From an uncultured Nitratireductor sp. (GTDB lineage Bacteria > Pseudomonadota > Alphaproteobacteria > Rhizobiales > Rhizobiaceae), in assembly GCF_913053745.1 (NCBI RefSeq), contig NZ_CAJXGF010000017.1:1-47013 (forward strand): a stretch of DNA of 47,013 nucleotides, read 5' to 3'. Shown in pieces: positions 40,550-47,013 of this stretch. Under the pieces are notes generated by a model. That model was not told the DNA's origin and ran no database searches. It saw only the letters and a program-made list of their open reading frames with translations. Both the position numbers and the translations under genes were made by a program. Every line of letters starts with the position of its first letter. Position 1 is the stretch's first letter.

Positions 40550-41536
40550 ATGAAACTGAAGCATATAGCATTCTGCGTGGCGACTCTGTTGCCGGCTATG
40601 GGCGTTGGAGCCACCCAGGCGCAGGAGGAGATTATTTTCGGTATTAGCGCTGCCACCGGTTCGCTACAGGAACAAACGGCTAGCGAATTCGCTCGCCGCG
40701 CCAACGAGAAGCTCGGCGGCAAAGCAGTGGTCAAGGTCTTCGACAGCTCCCAGTTGGGCAAGGACAAGGACATGCTGCAGAAGATCAAACTTGGCACTAT
40801 GCACCTGACATTGCCGTCGTCCACAATGCCCGATATCGCCGCCGAATACGCGATCTTCGATCTGCCTTTCCTCGTGGCGGACCGCGAGCACCTCAAGAAG
40901 ATTGACGAAACCCTCTTCAAGGACGTGCTGGTGCCGGCCGCCATGGAACAGGGATATCGACCACTGGCGATATGGGAAAACGGTTTCCGACAAATCACCA
41001 ACAACGAACGTCCGATCAACACACCGGCGGATCTCGAAGCTCTCAAAATACGCACACCGAATTCGTCCTGGCGTGTGGCCATGTTCAAGGAATATGGAGC
41101 GAATCCCACGCCTATGGGCTTTTCCGAAGTGTTCGTCGCACTCCAGACCGGCGTGATCGACGGCCAGGAGAATCCGCTTACCAATATCGCCGCCGGCAAG
41201 CTCAACGAGGTGCAGGAATATCTCTCGCTCTCAGGGCATGTCTATTCGCCGGCTTATCCGACCGTCGGCGTTGCCGCCTTCGAAAAACTCGATCCTGAAG
41301 TGCAAACCGTTCTGGTCGAGACAGCGCAGGAGGTTGCCGGTTGGGCACGCGATACCGGTGCTTCCAAGGATGACGATCTCCTGAAACAACTCGAGGAGAG
41401 CGGTATGAAGGTCAACAAGGCGGACCGTGCCGCATTCGTTGAAGCTTCCAAGCCGCTCTACGAGAAATTCGCAACCGAAGTCGAGAACGGCCAGGCAATG
41501 ATCGACCAGGTTCTGTCGCTGGCCGACGGCTCCTGA
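40550..41536 (+). CDS. dctP: TRAP transporter periplasmic binding protein
   Basis: A 328-residue DctP protein with a Sec signal (residues 1-25, ending TQAQ). Family marks are the arginine-containing LKIRTPNSS segment and PMGFSEVFVALQTGVIDGQENP, which bind a carboxylate. ATG 40550 follows GGGAGG. TRAP systems import organic and sugar acids with Na+; next to pdxA2 and regulated by a GntR, the ligand is likely a C4 sugar acid such as D-threonate. Confidence 0.9.
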   Translation: MKLKHIAFCVATLLPAMGVGATQAQEEIIFGISAATGSLQEQTASEFARRANEKLGGKAVVKVFDSSQLGKDKDMLQKIKLGTMHLTLPSSTMPDIAAEYAIFDLPFLVADREHLKKIDETLFKDVLVPAAMEQGYRPLAIWENGFRQITNNERPINTPADLEALKIRTPNSSWRVAMFKEYGANPTPMGFSEVFVALQTGVIDGQENPLTNIAAGKLNEVQEYLSLSGHVYSPAYPTVGVAAFEKLDPEVQTVLVETAQEVAGWARDTGASKDDDLLKQLEESGMKVNKADRAAFVEASKPLYEKFATEVENGQAMIDQVLSLADGS

Positions 41537-41620
41537 GCTCCGCAGGCGGCCGTTCATCTGGGAGCCGCCGCCCGCCCTGTTCGCTCTGTACGCTTTTCGC
41601 CCCATTTGGGATCTCTTGAC

Positions 41621-42178
41621 ATGGCTCGGTTTGCCCATTGGCTCGATGTTTTTCTGCAGGCGGTGACCCTAACGTTGCTGCTGGCCCTCTCCTGCGTTGT
41701 GGTGCTCGGTGTCGCCTTTCGATATTCGGGCAACTCATTGATCTGGTATGACGAGGTCGCAGCGGTGCTTCTGGCATGGATTACGTTTTCCGGTGCAGCA
41801 CTGGCGACGTTGCGCAACGCGCATCTAGGGTTCAATGGTCTGCTTCTCGGAGCGCCGTCCGCCGTACGCTCAGCACTCTTTTGGCTAGGCGAAGCGATCT
41901 TCATTGCGGTCTTCGCGGCCATGATGTGGGCTGGATGGGCCATCCTCGAGATATTCGGCAATGAGAGCATGACGACATTGCGTTTCGTACCGCGCAGCTT
42001 CGTGCAATCCATCCTGCCAATCGGTGCCGGGTTGATGATCGTCGGTCGTCTGCTGACCGTGCCGGATAGGCTACGCATTACGCAGGCGGGGATCGATCCC
42101 GAAGCCATCGAGATCGAACATGAAATCGCCCGCGCGCAGGATGAGTTGTCGCGCGTTCGAACGGAGCGCGCACGATGA
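41621..42178 (+). CDS. dctQ: TRAP transporter small permease
   Basis: A 185-residue four-helix DctQ protein with RYSGNSLIWYDEVAAVLLAWITF, the conserved W-DE region, and a charged C-terminal tail of about 30 residues. ATG 41621 has a weak ribosome-binding site; TTG 41606 in the same frame is an alternative. Its stop overlaps dctM (ATGA). Confidence 0.87.
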   Translation: MARFAHWLDVFLQAVTLTLLLALSCVVVLGVAFRYSGNSLIWYDEVAAVLLAWITFSGAALATLRNAHLGFNGLLLGAPSAVRSALFWLGEAIFIAVFAAMMWAGWAILEIFGNESMTTLRFVPRSFVQSILPIGAGLMIVGRLLTVPDRLRITQAGIDPEAIEIEHEIARAQDELSRVRTERAR

Positions 42179-43461
42179 CCGAAGCCCTGATCCTGTTCTC
42201 CATGTTCGCGATGATCGCGATCGGCCTGCCGATTGCCGTGTCGATCCTTGCCAGTGCACTTTCGGGACTCTGGCTTCTCAACGGCCATCTGGGCTTTCTG
42301 AATGCGGCCCTCTCGATCTTCGACGGCGCGACCAGCTTTCCGTTGATCGCCATCCCGCTCTTCATTCTTGCCGGCGCACTTATGAACACTGGCGGCATCT
42401 CCACGCGTCTCATCGCCTTCGTTTCCGCCCTCATCGGCTTTATCCGTGGAGGCCTTGCCATGGTCAATGTCGGCGTATCGATGTTCTTCGCGGAGATCTC
42501 GGGCTCCGCCGTCGCCGATGTGGCCGCGACCGGGTCGGTCCTGATTCCGGCAATGAAGAAGCGCGGTTACAACCCGCGCTTTGCAGCAGCGATAACCTCG
42601 TCATCTGCATCGCTGGCAATCATCATCCCGCCGTCGATTCCCATGATTCTCTACGGTGCGCTCTCCGATACCTCCATCGTGCAACTGTTCGTTGCCGGCA
42701 TCGTGCCTGGCGTGATCGGCGGCTTCCTCTTGATGGCGCTCTCCTATTATTTCGCCGTGCGCTACGATCTTCCGCGCGAAGCGGGCTTCAGTCTGCCGCG
42801 CCTGTGGGAGACGACGAAGGATGCGGCCTGGGCGCTGGTGCTGCCGGTCATCATCCTGGGTGGTATTTTCGGCGGTGTGGTCACGGCTACAGAAGGGGCC
42901 GGTCTCGCCGTGGTCACTGCGTTGTTCATCGGCGTGTTCATCTATCGAGAGATCGATCTGGGTCGTCTCTATCACGCACTGGTGGAAGGCGTTGTCCAGA
43001 CGGCTGTCGTTATGTTGCTCGTCGCCACTTCGGCCGTGCTTGGTCTTTACCTTACCGAAACGGAACTGCCGCAACGGTTGGCGCAGGGTATTCTGTCCAT
43101 CACGACCAACAAGCTGATTGTCCTGATGATCATCAACGTCTTCCTGCTGTTTTTGGGGATGATCCTACATGGCGCGGCGGCAATCATTCTGACGGTTCCG
43201 ATCTTTATGCCACTCGTGCATCAACTTGGCATAGATCCGGTGCAATTCGGGATTCTGTTGACACTCAACATCGCACTCGGGCAACAGACGCCGCCCGTGG
43301 CGAGCGTTCTGGTAACGTCATGTTCAATCGCCAAGACCGATGTATGGAGCACGACCAAGACCAATCTGCCGTTCATCGCGATCCTGATGCTGGTGCTTCT
43401 TCTGGTCACCTATGTGCCCGCCGTGTCGCTGGGGCTCGTGGATGCCTTTTACGACCGTTAG
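42175..43461 (+). CDS. dctM: TRAP transporter large permease
   Basis: A 428-residue DctM protein with about twelve helices. SGSAVADVAATGSVLIPAMKK and SSASLAIIIPPSIPMILYG are the family's sodium-site hairpins, and NIALGQQTPPVASVL near 365 completes the second repeat. It forms the import channel with DctQ. Its TAG shares two bases with the convergent EAL gene's stop (43458-43461), leaving no room for a terminator. Confidence 0.92.
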   Translation: MTEALILFSMFAMIAIGLPIAVSILASALSGLWLLNGHLGFLNAALSIFDGATSFPLIAIPLFILAGALMNTGGISTRLIAFVSALIGFIRGGLAMVNVGVSMFFAEISGSAVADVAATGSVLIPAMKKRGYNPRFAAAITSSSASLAIIIPPSIPMILYGALSDTSIVQLFVAGIVPGVIGGFLLMALSYYFAVRYDLPREAGFSLPRLWETTKDAAWALVLPVIILGGIFGGVVTATEGAGLAVVTALFIGVFIYREIDLGRLYHALVEGVVQTAVVMLLVATSAVLGLYLTETELPQRLAQGILSITTNKLIVLMIINVFLLFLGMILHGAAAIILTVPIFMPLVHQLGIDPVQFGILLTLNIALGQQTPPVASVLVTSCSIAKTDVWSTTKTNLPFIAILMLVLLLVTYVPAVSLGLVDAFYDR

Positions 43462-45056
43462 CGCGACCAGCGGCCGTATGAAGAGCGGCCAGGGGCGTGG
43501 GTGCGCGCCTGTTCCGGTTGGCGCGCTGCCGCGAACGCGTCTTTATCGGATGTGAACTCGTCCAACGCGAACGGTTTGCTGAAATAATAGCCTTGCGCGA
43601 TTTCGATAGCCGTATGCCTTCGGAGGTACTCGATTTCCTCGTGCGTCTCCACGCCTTCGATAACCAGTTTCATGTCGAGGGCGCGTCCGAGCGACTCGAT
43701 TGCTTTCAAAACGCTTTGGCTGCGAGGTCTCAGATGAACGTTCTGAACGAATGAGCGGTCGATTTTGAGCTCGTCCGCTGTGACCTCGGCAAGTGCCGAC
43801 AGGGAGGAGTAACCCACACCGAAATCGTCGATGGAAAGCTTCACGCCTGCCTCGCGCACCATGGGAAGGATGTTTTTGCTGAGGAGATCGCCGTTCAGAA
43901 ACGCCTCCTCGGTAATTTCGAGCGTAAAACGTTGCGGGTGGTGGTAGGAGGTGAGAAGCTCGAGCAGCTTGCGCATGAAGCCGGGGTTCGTGGATTGGTG
44001 CGCCGTGATGTTGAGACTGATCGAGATGCCGGGGGCGAAGACGGCGTCGATGCGTGGAAGCGACACCATTACCTCGTTAAACACATAGTCCGAAACCGCA
44101 TCGATAATGCCGGCATCCGTGGCAAGATTGACGAAATTGCCGAGGGCACGGAGCTGTCCGTCGTCGTCTCTCCAGCGCAGCAATGTCTCGACGCCGACCA
44201 CGCCATTGGTTTTGATGTCGACCTTCGGCTGATACGCACAACAGAGCTGTTGGTCGCGCAGGGCCGTGCGCAGGCGTTGTTCGACGGACATGTCGGCGCC
44301 GCTGCGCTGGGGAGGTGTTTTAGGCTTGTACCCGATCCGTCCCTTGGATTCCGATTTCGCCGCTCGGAGCGCCTGATCCGCCGAGATGAGCAGTTCTTCA
44401 AAGCTCGTGCCATCCTTCTCGAACAGGCTGACTCCTATCGTAGCCGATGAGAATGTTTCGATGCCTTTCACGAGAAATGGCTCTTTGCTGCGTCCCAGGA
44501 TCGCGTTTGCGTACTCCATAATGTCCCGATCAGCGAGCTCTGTTACGAAGACGCAGAACATTCCATTGCCGAAATATCCCAGGATATCGGAACGCCGCAC
44601 ACAGGTCTTCATGCGCTCGGCAAACGCGGCGATCAGGCCATCGGTGAAGTCTGCACCATAGTAATCGTTGGTACGGCCCAATCCGTCGAGGTCGACGAGA
44701 AAAAGTGCGGTTGCGCTTTCTTTATCGCCTTGAAGTTCTATCCTCACCGTGCGCGCAAGCAGGCTCTTGTTCGGCAGGCCGGTCAGAGCGTCGAAGAAGG
44801 CCAGCCTGAAAATTTCATCCTGGCGGTCTATCTGTGTTTCGGCTTCCAACCAGAGCCTGCAGGTAAAGGCACGCTCATTCGCTTCGGCGGTGAACTGGAG
44901 CCCCTGAGACCGGCCGTCTTCTTGCGACGATTCATAAGAACCGGCTTGACGATTGGCGTAAACCTGTCGCCCATCTGCATCGGTGACGGCGAGTCCGAAT
45001 GGCGCGTTCTCGAGAAGAACCTCCAGATCGGGAGACGGAAGGCGCACCGAACTCAT
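43458..45056 (-). CDS. PAS-degenerate GGDEF-EAL protein, probable c-di-GMP phosphodiesterase
   Basis: A 532-residue cytosolic signalling protein. Residues 1-75 look like a short PAS-type sensor (NAPFGLAVTDADGR). The GGDEF domain (about 80-245) has lost its signature: GNGMF at 163-167 replaces GGDEF, so it should not make c-di-GMP. The EAL domain (about 260-510) keeps its catalytic set: Glu290 (ETLLRW), Asn349, Glu380 (EITEEA), Asp410/Asp411 (IDDFGVGYSS), Lys431, Glu467 (IEGVET) and Gln488, so it probably degrades c-di-GMP. It starts four bases after the HerA-type gene, clearly cotranscribed. No transmembrane segment is visible. Confidence 0.85.
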   Translation of the reverse strand: MSSVRLPSPDLEVLLENAPFGLAVTDADGRQVYANRQAGSYESSQEDGRSQGLQFTAEANERAFTCRLWLEAETQIDRQDEIFRLAFFDALTGLPNKSLLARTVRIELQGDKESATALFLVDLDGLGRTNDYYGADFTDGLIAAFAERMKTCVRRSDILGYFGNGMFCVFVTELADRDIMEYANAILGRSKEPFLVKGIETFSSATIGVSLFEKDGTSFEELLISADQALRAAKSESKGRIGYKPKTPPQRSGADMSVEQRLRTALRDQQLCCAYQPKVDIKTNGVVGVETLLRWRDDDGQLRALGNFVNLATDAGIIDAVSDYVFNEVMVSLPRIDAVFAPGISISLNITAHQSTNPGFMRKLLELLTSYHHPQRFTLEITEEAFLNGDLLSKNILPMVREAGVKLSIDDFGVGYSSLSALAEVTADELKIDRSFVQNVHLRPRSQSVLKAIESLGRALDMKLVIEGVETHEEIEYLRRHTAIEIAQGYYFSKPFALDEFTSDKDAFAAARQPEQARTHAPGRSSYGRWSR

Positions 45057-45060
45057 TGCG

Positions 45061-46860
45061 CTACCTGTTCATATATTCGCGCCTTGCGATTTGCAGGGCT
45101 TTGGAAATCTTGTCTTCCGCCTGCTCCGTGGGAGTGTGGGCGGTATCGCTCGTGGTCGGCTTGGCGTTAAGATTATCCTGCGGCGGGGTGTCCTGGGCCT
45201 GGTGCATGATAGACCCACGCCAGCGTTCCACGACCGCGTTGACGAATTCCCGGCGTGCCGTAAGACTGAGATCCTTGGGTAGGGAAGCGGCTGTCTCACT
45301 TCTGGGAAGCAATTCCTGTGACAACCGATTGAACACGAACTGAACGGGAAGCGGCATACCCTCGCCGAAGCCGACGACCTCGCCGGTGCCGAGCGAGGGA
45401 ACGAATTCCACCAGATTTGCCGTCGCGTCGGAGACTGCCGATTTGAGCAGTGCCTGATCGCGTTCATTGGCCATGCGCATTGCAAAAAGCGTATTGCATT
45501 GAGAAATTATGGTGGGATCGAGCTCGGCGGGCCGTTGGGTCACGAGACCGAGGTAAACACCATATTTACGACCTTCCTTGGCCACGCGCGAGAGCGCGTT
45601 CTTGCTGGGCGCGAAACCGACGGTTGGATCAGCGGACGCGAAGCGATGCGCTTCTTCACAGACGAGCAGGAGCGGCATGGCCCCGTCGCTCCACATGCCG
45701 AAGTCGAAAGCGAGGCGTGAGATCACACAAACCGCCGCGTCGACCACCTCGACCGGAAGGCTGGCGAGTTGGATAACGGTCGCCGGCCGGCCATCCGCTT
45801 CGAGGCGAAAAAGTTCGGTGAGGATGGTCACCATCGTGTCGCCACCGAGCGTCGCGTTGGCGAACATGAAGGCATAGCGCGGATCGTTCTTGAGGGTCTC
45901 GATGCGGCCGATAAGCCGGTGGTGGATCATACGTGAGGAGCGGTTTTCCAATTTGCCCATGCGCTCGTCGATCAGCGCTACAAGATCCTGCATGAGATAT
46001 GGAACCGGCGTATCGGCGGTAAAGCCTGTTTGCCTGGGCTCGACCTTGCGCAGCGCGCTCGGTCGTTCCGCATTCTGACGACGGTTTAGATATTGAGTCT
46101 TCGCCAGAGGAATGAGCTCGGAAAGGATATCCTGTTCTGCAGGTATGGGCGGCTTGCCCGCGTAGAGGACGTCGAGGAACTCCTCGAAATTGAAGAGCCA
46201 GAAGGGCAGGCGCAGGTTTTGGGGGCCGACCAGATTGGCTTTATCGCCGAATACGCTGCCATATTCGTTATGATGATCGAGAATAAGCACACGCAATTCC
46301 GGCCAGTGTGCGATCACCTGTCGAAGGATGATTGCAAGCCCGCTCGATTTTCCCACACCGGTGGAACCCAGAACGGCGAAATGCTTGGTGACGAGACTTT
46401 CGACGTCCACATAGGCCGGCACACTGGTGTCGTTGTGAAGACGACCGATTTCGGCAAAGGTGGACTTGTCGCCGCGAAAAATGAGACGCAATTGCTCGCT
46501 GCTTATGATCCGCGCCTGATCGTGGATGGCCGGATAGGCGCTCACACCCCGGCGGAAACGCAGTTGATCGGCCGCCTCGCTCGATATCTCTCCGACCAGA
46601 TCAACGCGCGCCACCGCCTTCGGTTGTGAGGGTGCTTCCGCTTGCCCGGTTTTTAGCGAAACCTCCGTGACGACGCCGAGCAGTTCGCGTGTACCGGCTG
46701 CGATTGCCATGAACTTTCCAACCGTCGTGCGGAGCTCGTCCGTGGTCCGCTTGATGGGGAGTTCAATATAGGCTTCCGAACCTTTGACCGAGCACACGTG
46801 GCAATCTGCTGAACTCTGGCCGGGCAATGCATTCGCAATGCCGTTGGAATGCTCAGACAT
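45061..46860 (-). CDS. HerA-type hexameric ATPase (HAS-barrel plus DUF87/FtsK-like domain)
   Basis: A 599-residue ATPase. A HAS-barrel-like N-terminal region (about 20-130) precedes Walker A GSTGVGKS at 165-172; VLILDHHNEYG near 191 is the HerA/DUF87 motif; Walker B LLLVCEEAH is at 397-405 and VTQRPAELDPTIISQCNT follows as sensor and arginine region. HerA proteins pump DNA with a partner nuclease such as NurA, or serve as motor in antiphage systems with Sir2 or other effectors. No nuclease is adjacent downstream; the only partner is the EAL protein. ATG 46860 follows AGGAA. Upstream neighbours are outside the window, so an effector there cannot be excluded. Confidence 0.82.
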   Translation of the reverse strand: MSEHSNGIANALPGQSSADCHVCSVKGSEAYIELPIKRTTDELRTTVGKFMAIAAGTRELLGVVTEVSLKTGQAEAPSQPKAVARVDLVGEISSEAADQLRFRRGVSAYPAIHDQARIISSEQLRLIFRGDKSTFAEIGRLHNDTSVPAYVDVESLVTKHFAVLGSTGVGKSSGLAIILRQVIAHWPELRVLILDHHNEYGSVFGDKANLVGPQNLRLPFWLFNFEEFLDVLYAGKPPIPAEQDILSELIPLAKTQYLNRRQNAERPSALRKVEPRQTGFTADTPVPYLMQDLVALIDERMGKLENRSSRMIHHRLIGRIETLKNDPRYAFMFANATLGGDTMVTILTELFRLEADGRPATVIQLASLPVEVVDAAVCVISRLAFDFGMWSDGAMPLLLVCEEAHRFASADPTVGFAPSKNALSRVAKEGRKYGVYLGLVTQRPAELDPTIISQCNTLFAMRMANERDQALLKSAVSDATANLVEFVPSLGTGEVVGFGEGMPLPVQFVFNRLSQELLPRSETAASLPKDLSLTARREFVNAVVERWRGSIMHQAQDTPPQDNLNAKPTTSDTAHTPTEQAEDKISKALQIARREYMNR

Positions 46861-47013
46861 CGTATCTGGTTCCTGCAACTTATTGGTCGTACGGGTAGAT
46901 GCTTGGTCGCGTGAAACGGGAATTTGCCATGCATTTCATAATTTTTGCGTTAAGACGCGCGGTTTCCCGCCAAAAGAAACGCAGATCGATGGAATAATAT
47001 TCTCAGTCCAAAC
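46861..47013. other. Upstream region of the HerA-type gene, to the window edge
   Basis: About 150 AT-richer bases that probably carry the promoter of the HerA-EAL operon. Nothing else is recognisable. Confidence 0.3.

Noticed and set aside
44560-44640. Diguanylate cyclase activity of the GGDEF region
   Set aside because: The signature loop is GNGMF, lacking the acidic residues needed for catalysis.

Overview
The window looks like a GC-rich alphaproteobacterium of the Rhizobiales. The evidence is protein-level: a DUF1403 gene next to an scpB-like gene (a pairing often seen on rhizobial plasmids and chromids), many periplasmic-binding-protein transporters, and rhizobial-type acid-sugar enzymes. 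I see no rRNA, tRNA, CRISPR array, insertion sequence, phage gene or repABC origin. Nearly all of it is accessory catabolism, so a megaplasmid, chromid or catabolic island is plausible but not proven.

Layout. (1) 1-943: end of a gentisate cluster (partial gentisate dioxygenase, maleylpyruvate isomerase-like protein), then a D-aminopeptidase-like serine hydrolase to 2591. (2) 9315-2602, minus strand: a ribose/AI-2-type sugar ABC importer with two permeases and a dual ATPase, then a DUF4432 mutarotase-like protein and a ribokinase-family kinase; a divergent DeoR-type regulator (9525-10241) probably controls it. (3) 19185-10273, minus strand: LysR regulator, flavin oxidoreductase, two carboxymuconolactone-decarboxylase-fold proteins, an opine dehydrogenase-family enzyme and a complete PotDBCA-type importer. 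This reads as one tightly packed operon for uptake and oxidation of an amino-acid- or polyamine-derived compound that I cannot identify. A sodium-dependent NSS transporter lies beside it. (4) 21045-22674: DUF1403 and ScpB. (5) 23072-43461: a large acid-sugar locus. (6) 46860-43458, minus strand: a HerA-type ATPase followed by a degenerate-GGDEF/EAL protein.

The acid-sugar locus is the core of the window. A carbohydrate ABC importer (ugpC-type ATPase, binding protein, two permeases) ends in an L-threonate dehydrogenase (ltnD). Facing it on the minus strand are an L-arabinonate-dehydratase-like IlvD/Edd enzyme, D-erythronate dehydrogenase (denD), a GntR regulator, a short-chain dehydrogenase, a fumarylacetoacetate-hydrolase-family enzyme and a beta-hydroxyacid dehydrogenase. 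Divergent from these is otnK-otnC-otnI, then a second GntR regulator divergent from pdxA2 and a TRAP transporter. LtnD, DenD, OtnI, OtnK and OtnC make the full known route from L-threonate and D-erythronate to dihydroxyacetone phosphate. The dehydratase, short-chain dehydrogenase and FAH-type hydrolase would make a second, non-phosphorylated route that splits a C5 (or C4/C6) aldonate into pyruvate plus a small acid such as glycolate. PdxA2 suggests a third entry point, for D-threonate.

DNA-level signals: a recurring GntR-type box resembling ACAAYGTATRC lies before three transcription units of the locus; a perfect 16-bp palindrome lies between gntR2 and pdxA2; GC-rich hairpins directly follow the binding-protein gene in all three ABC operons; and the first gene of the acid-sugar importer has its Shine-Dalgarno in the loop and its start codon in the stem of a perfect 8-bp hairpin. 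All product names are from reading translations without database searches.
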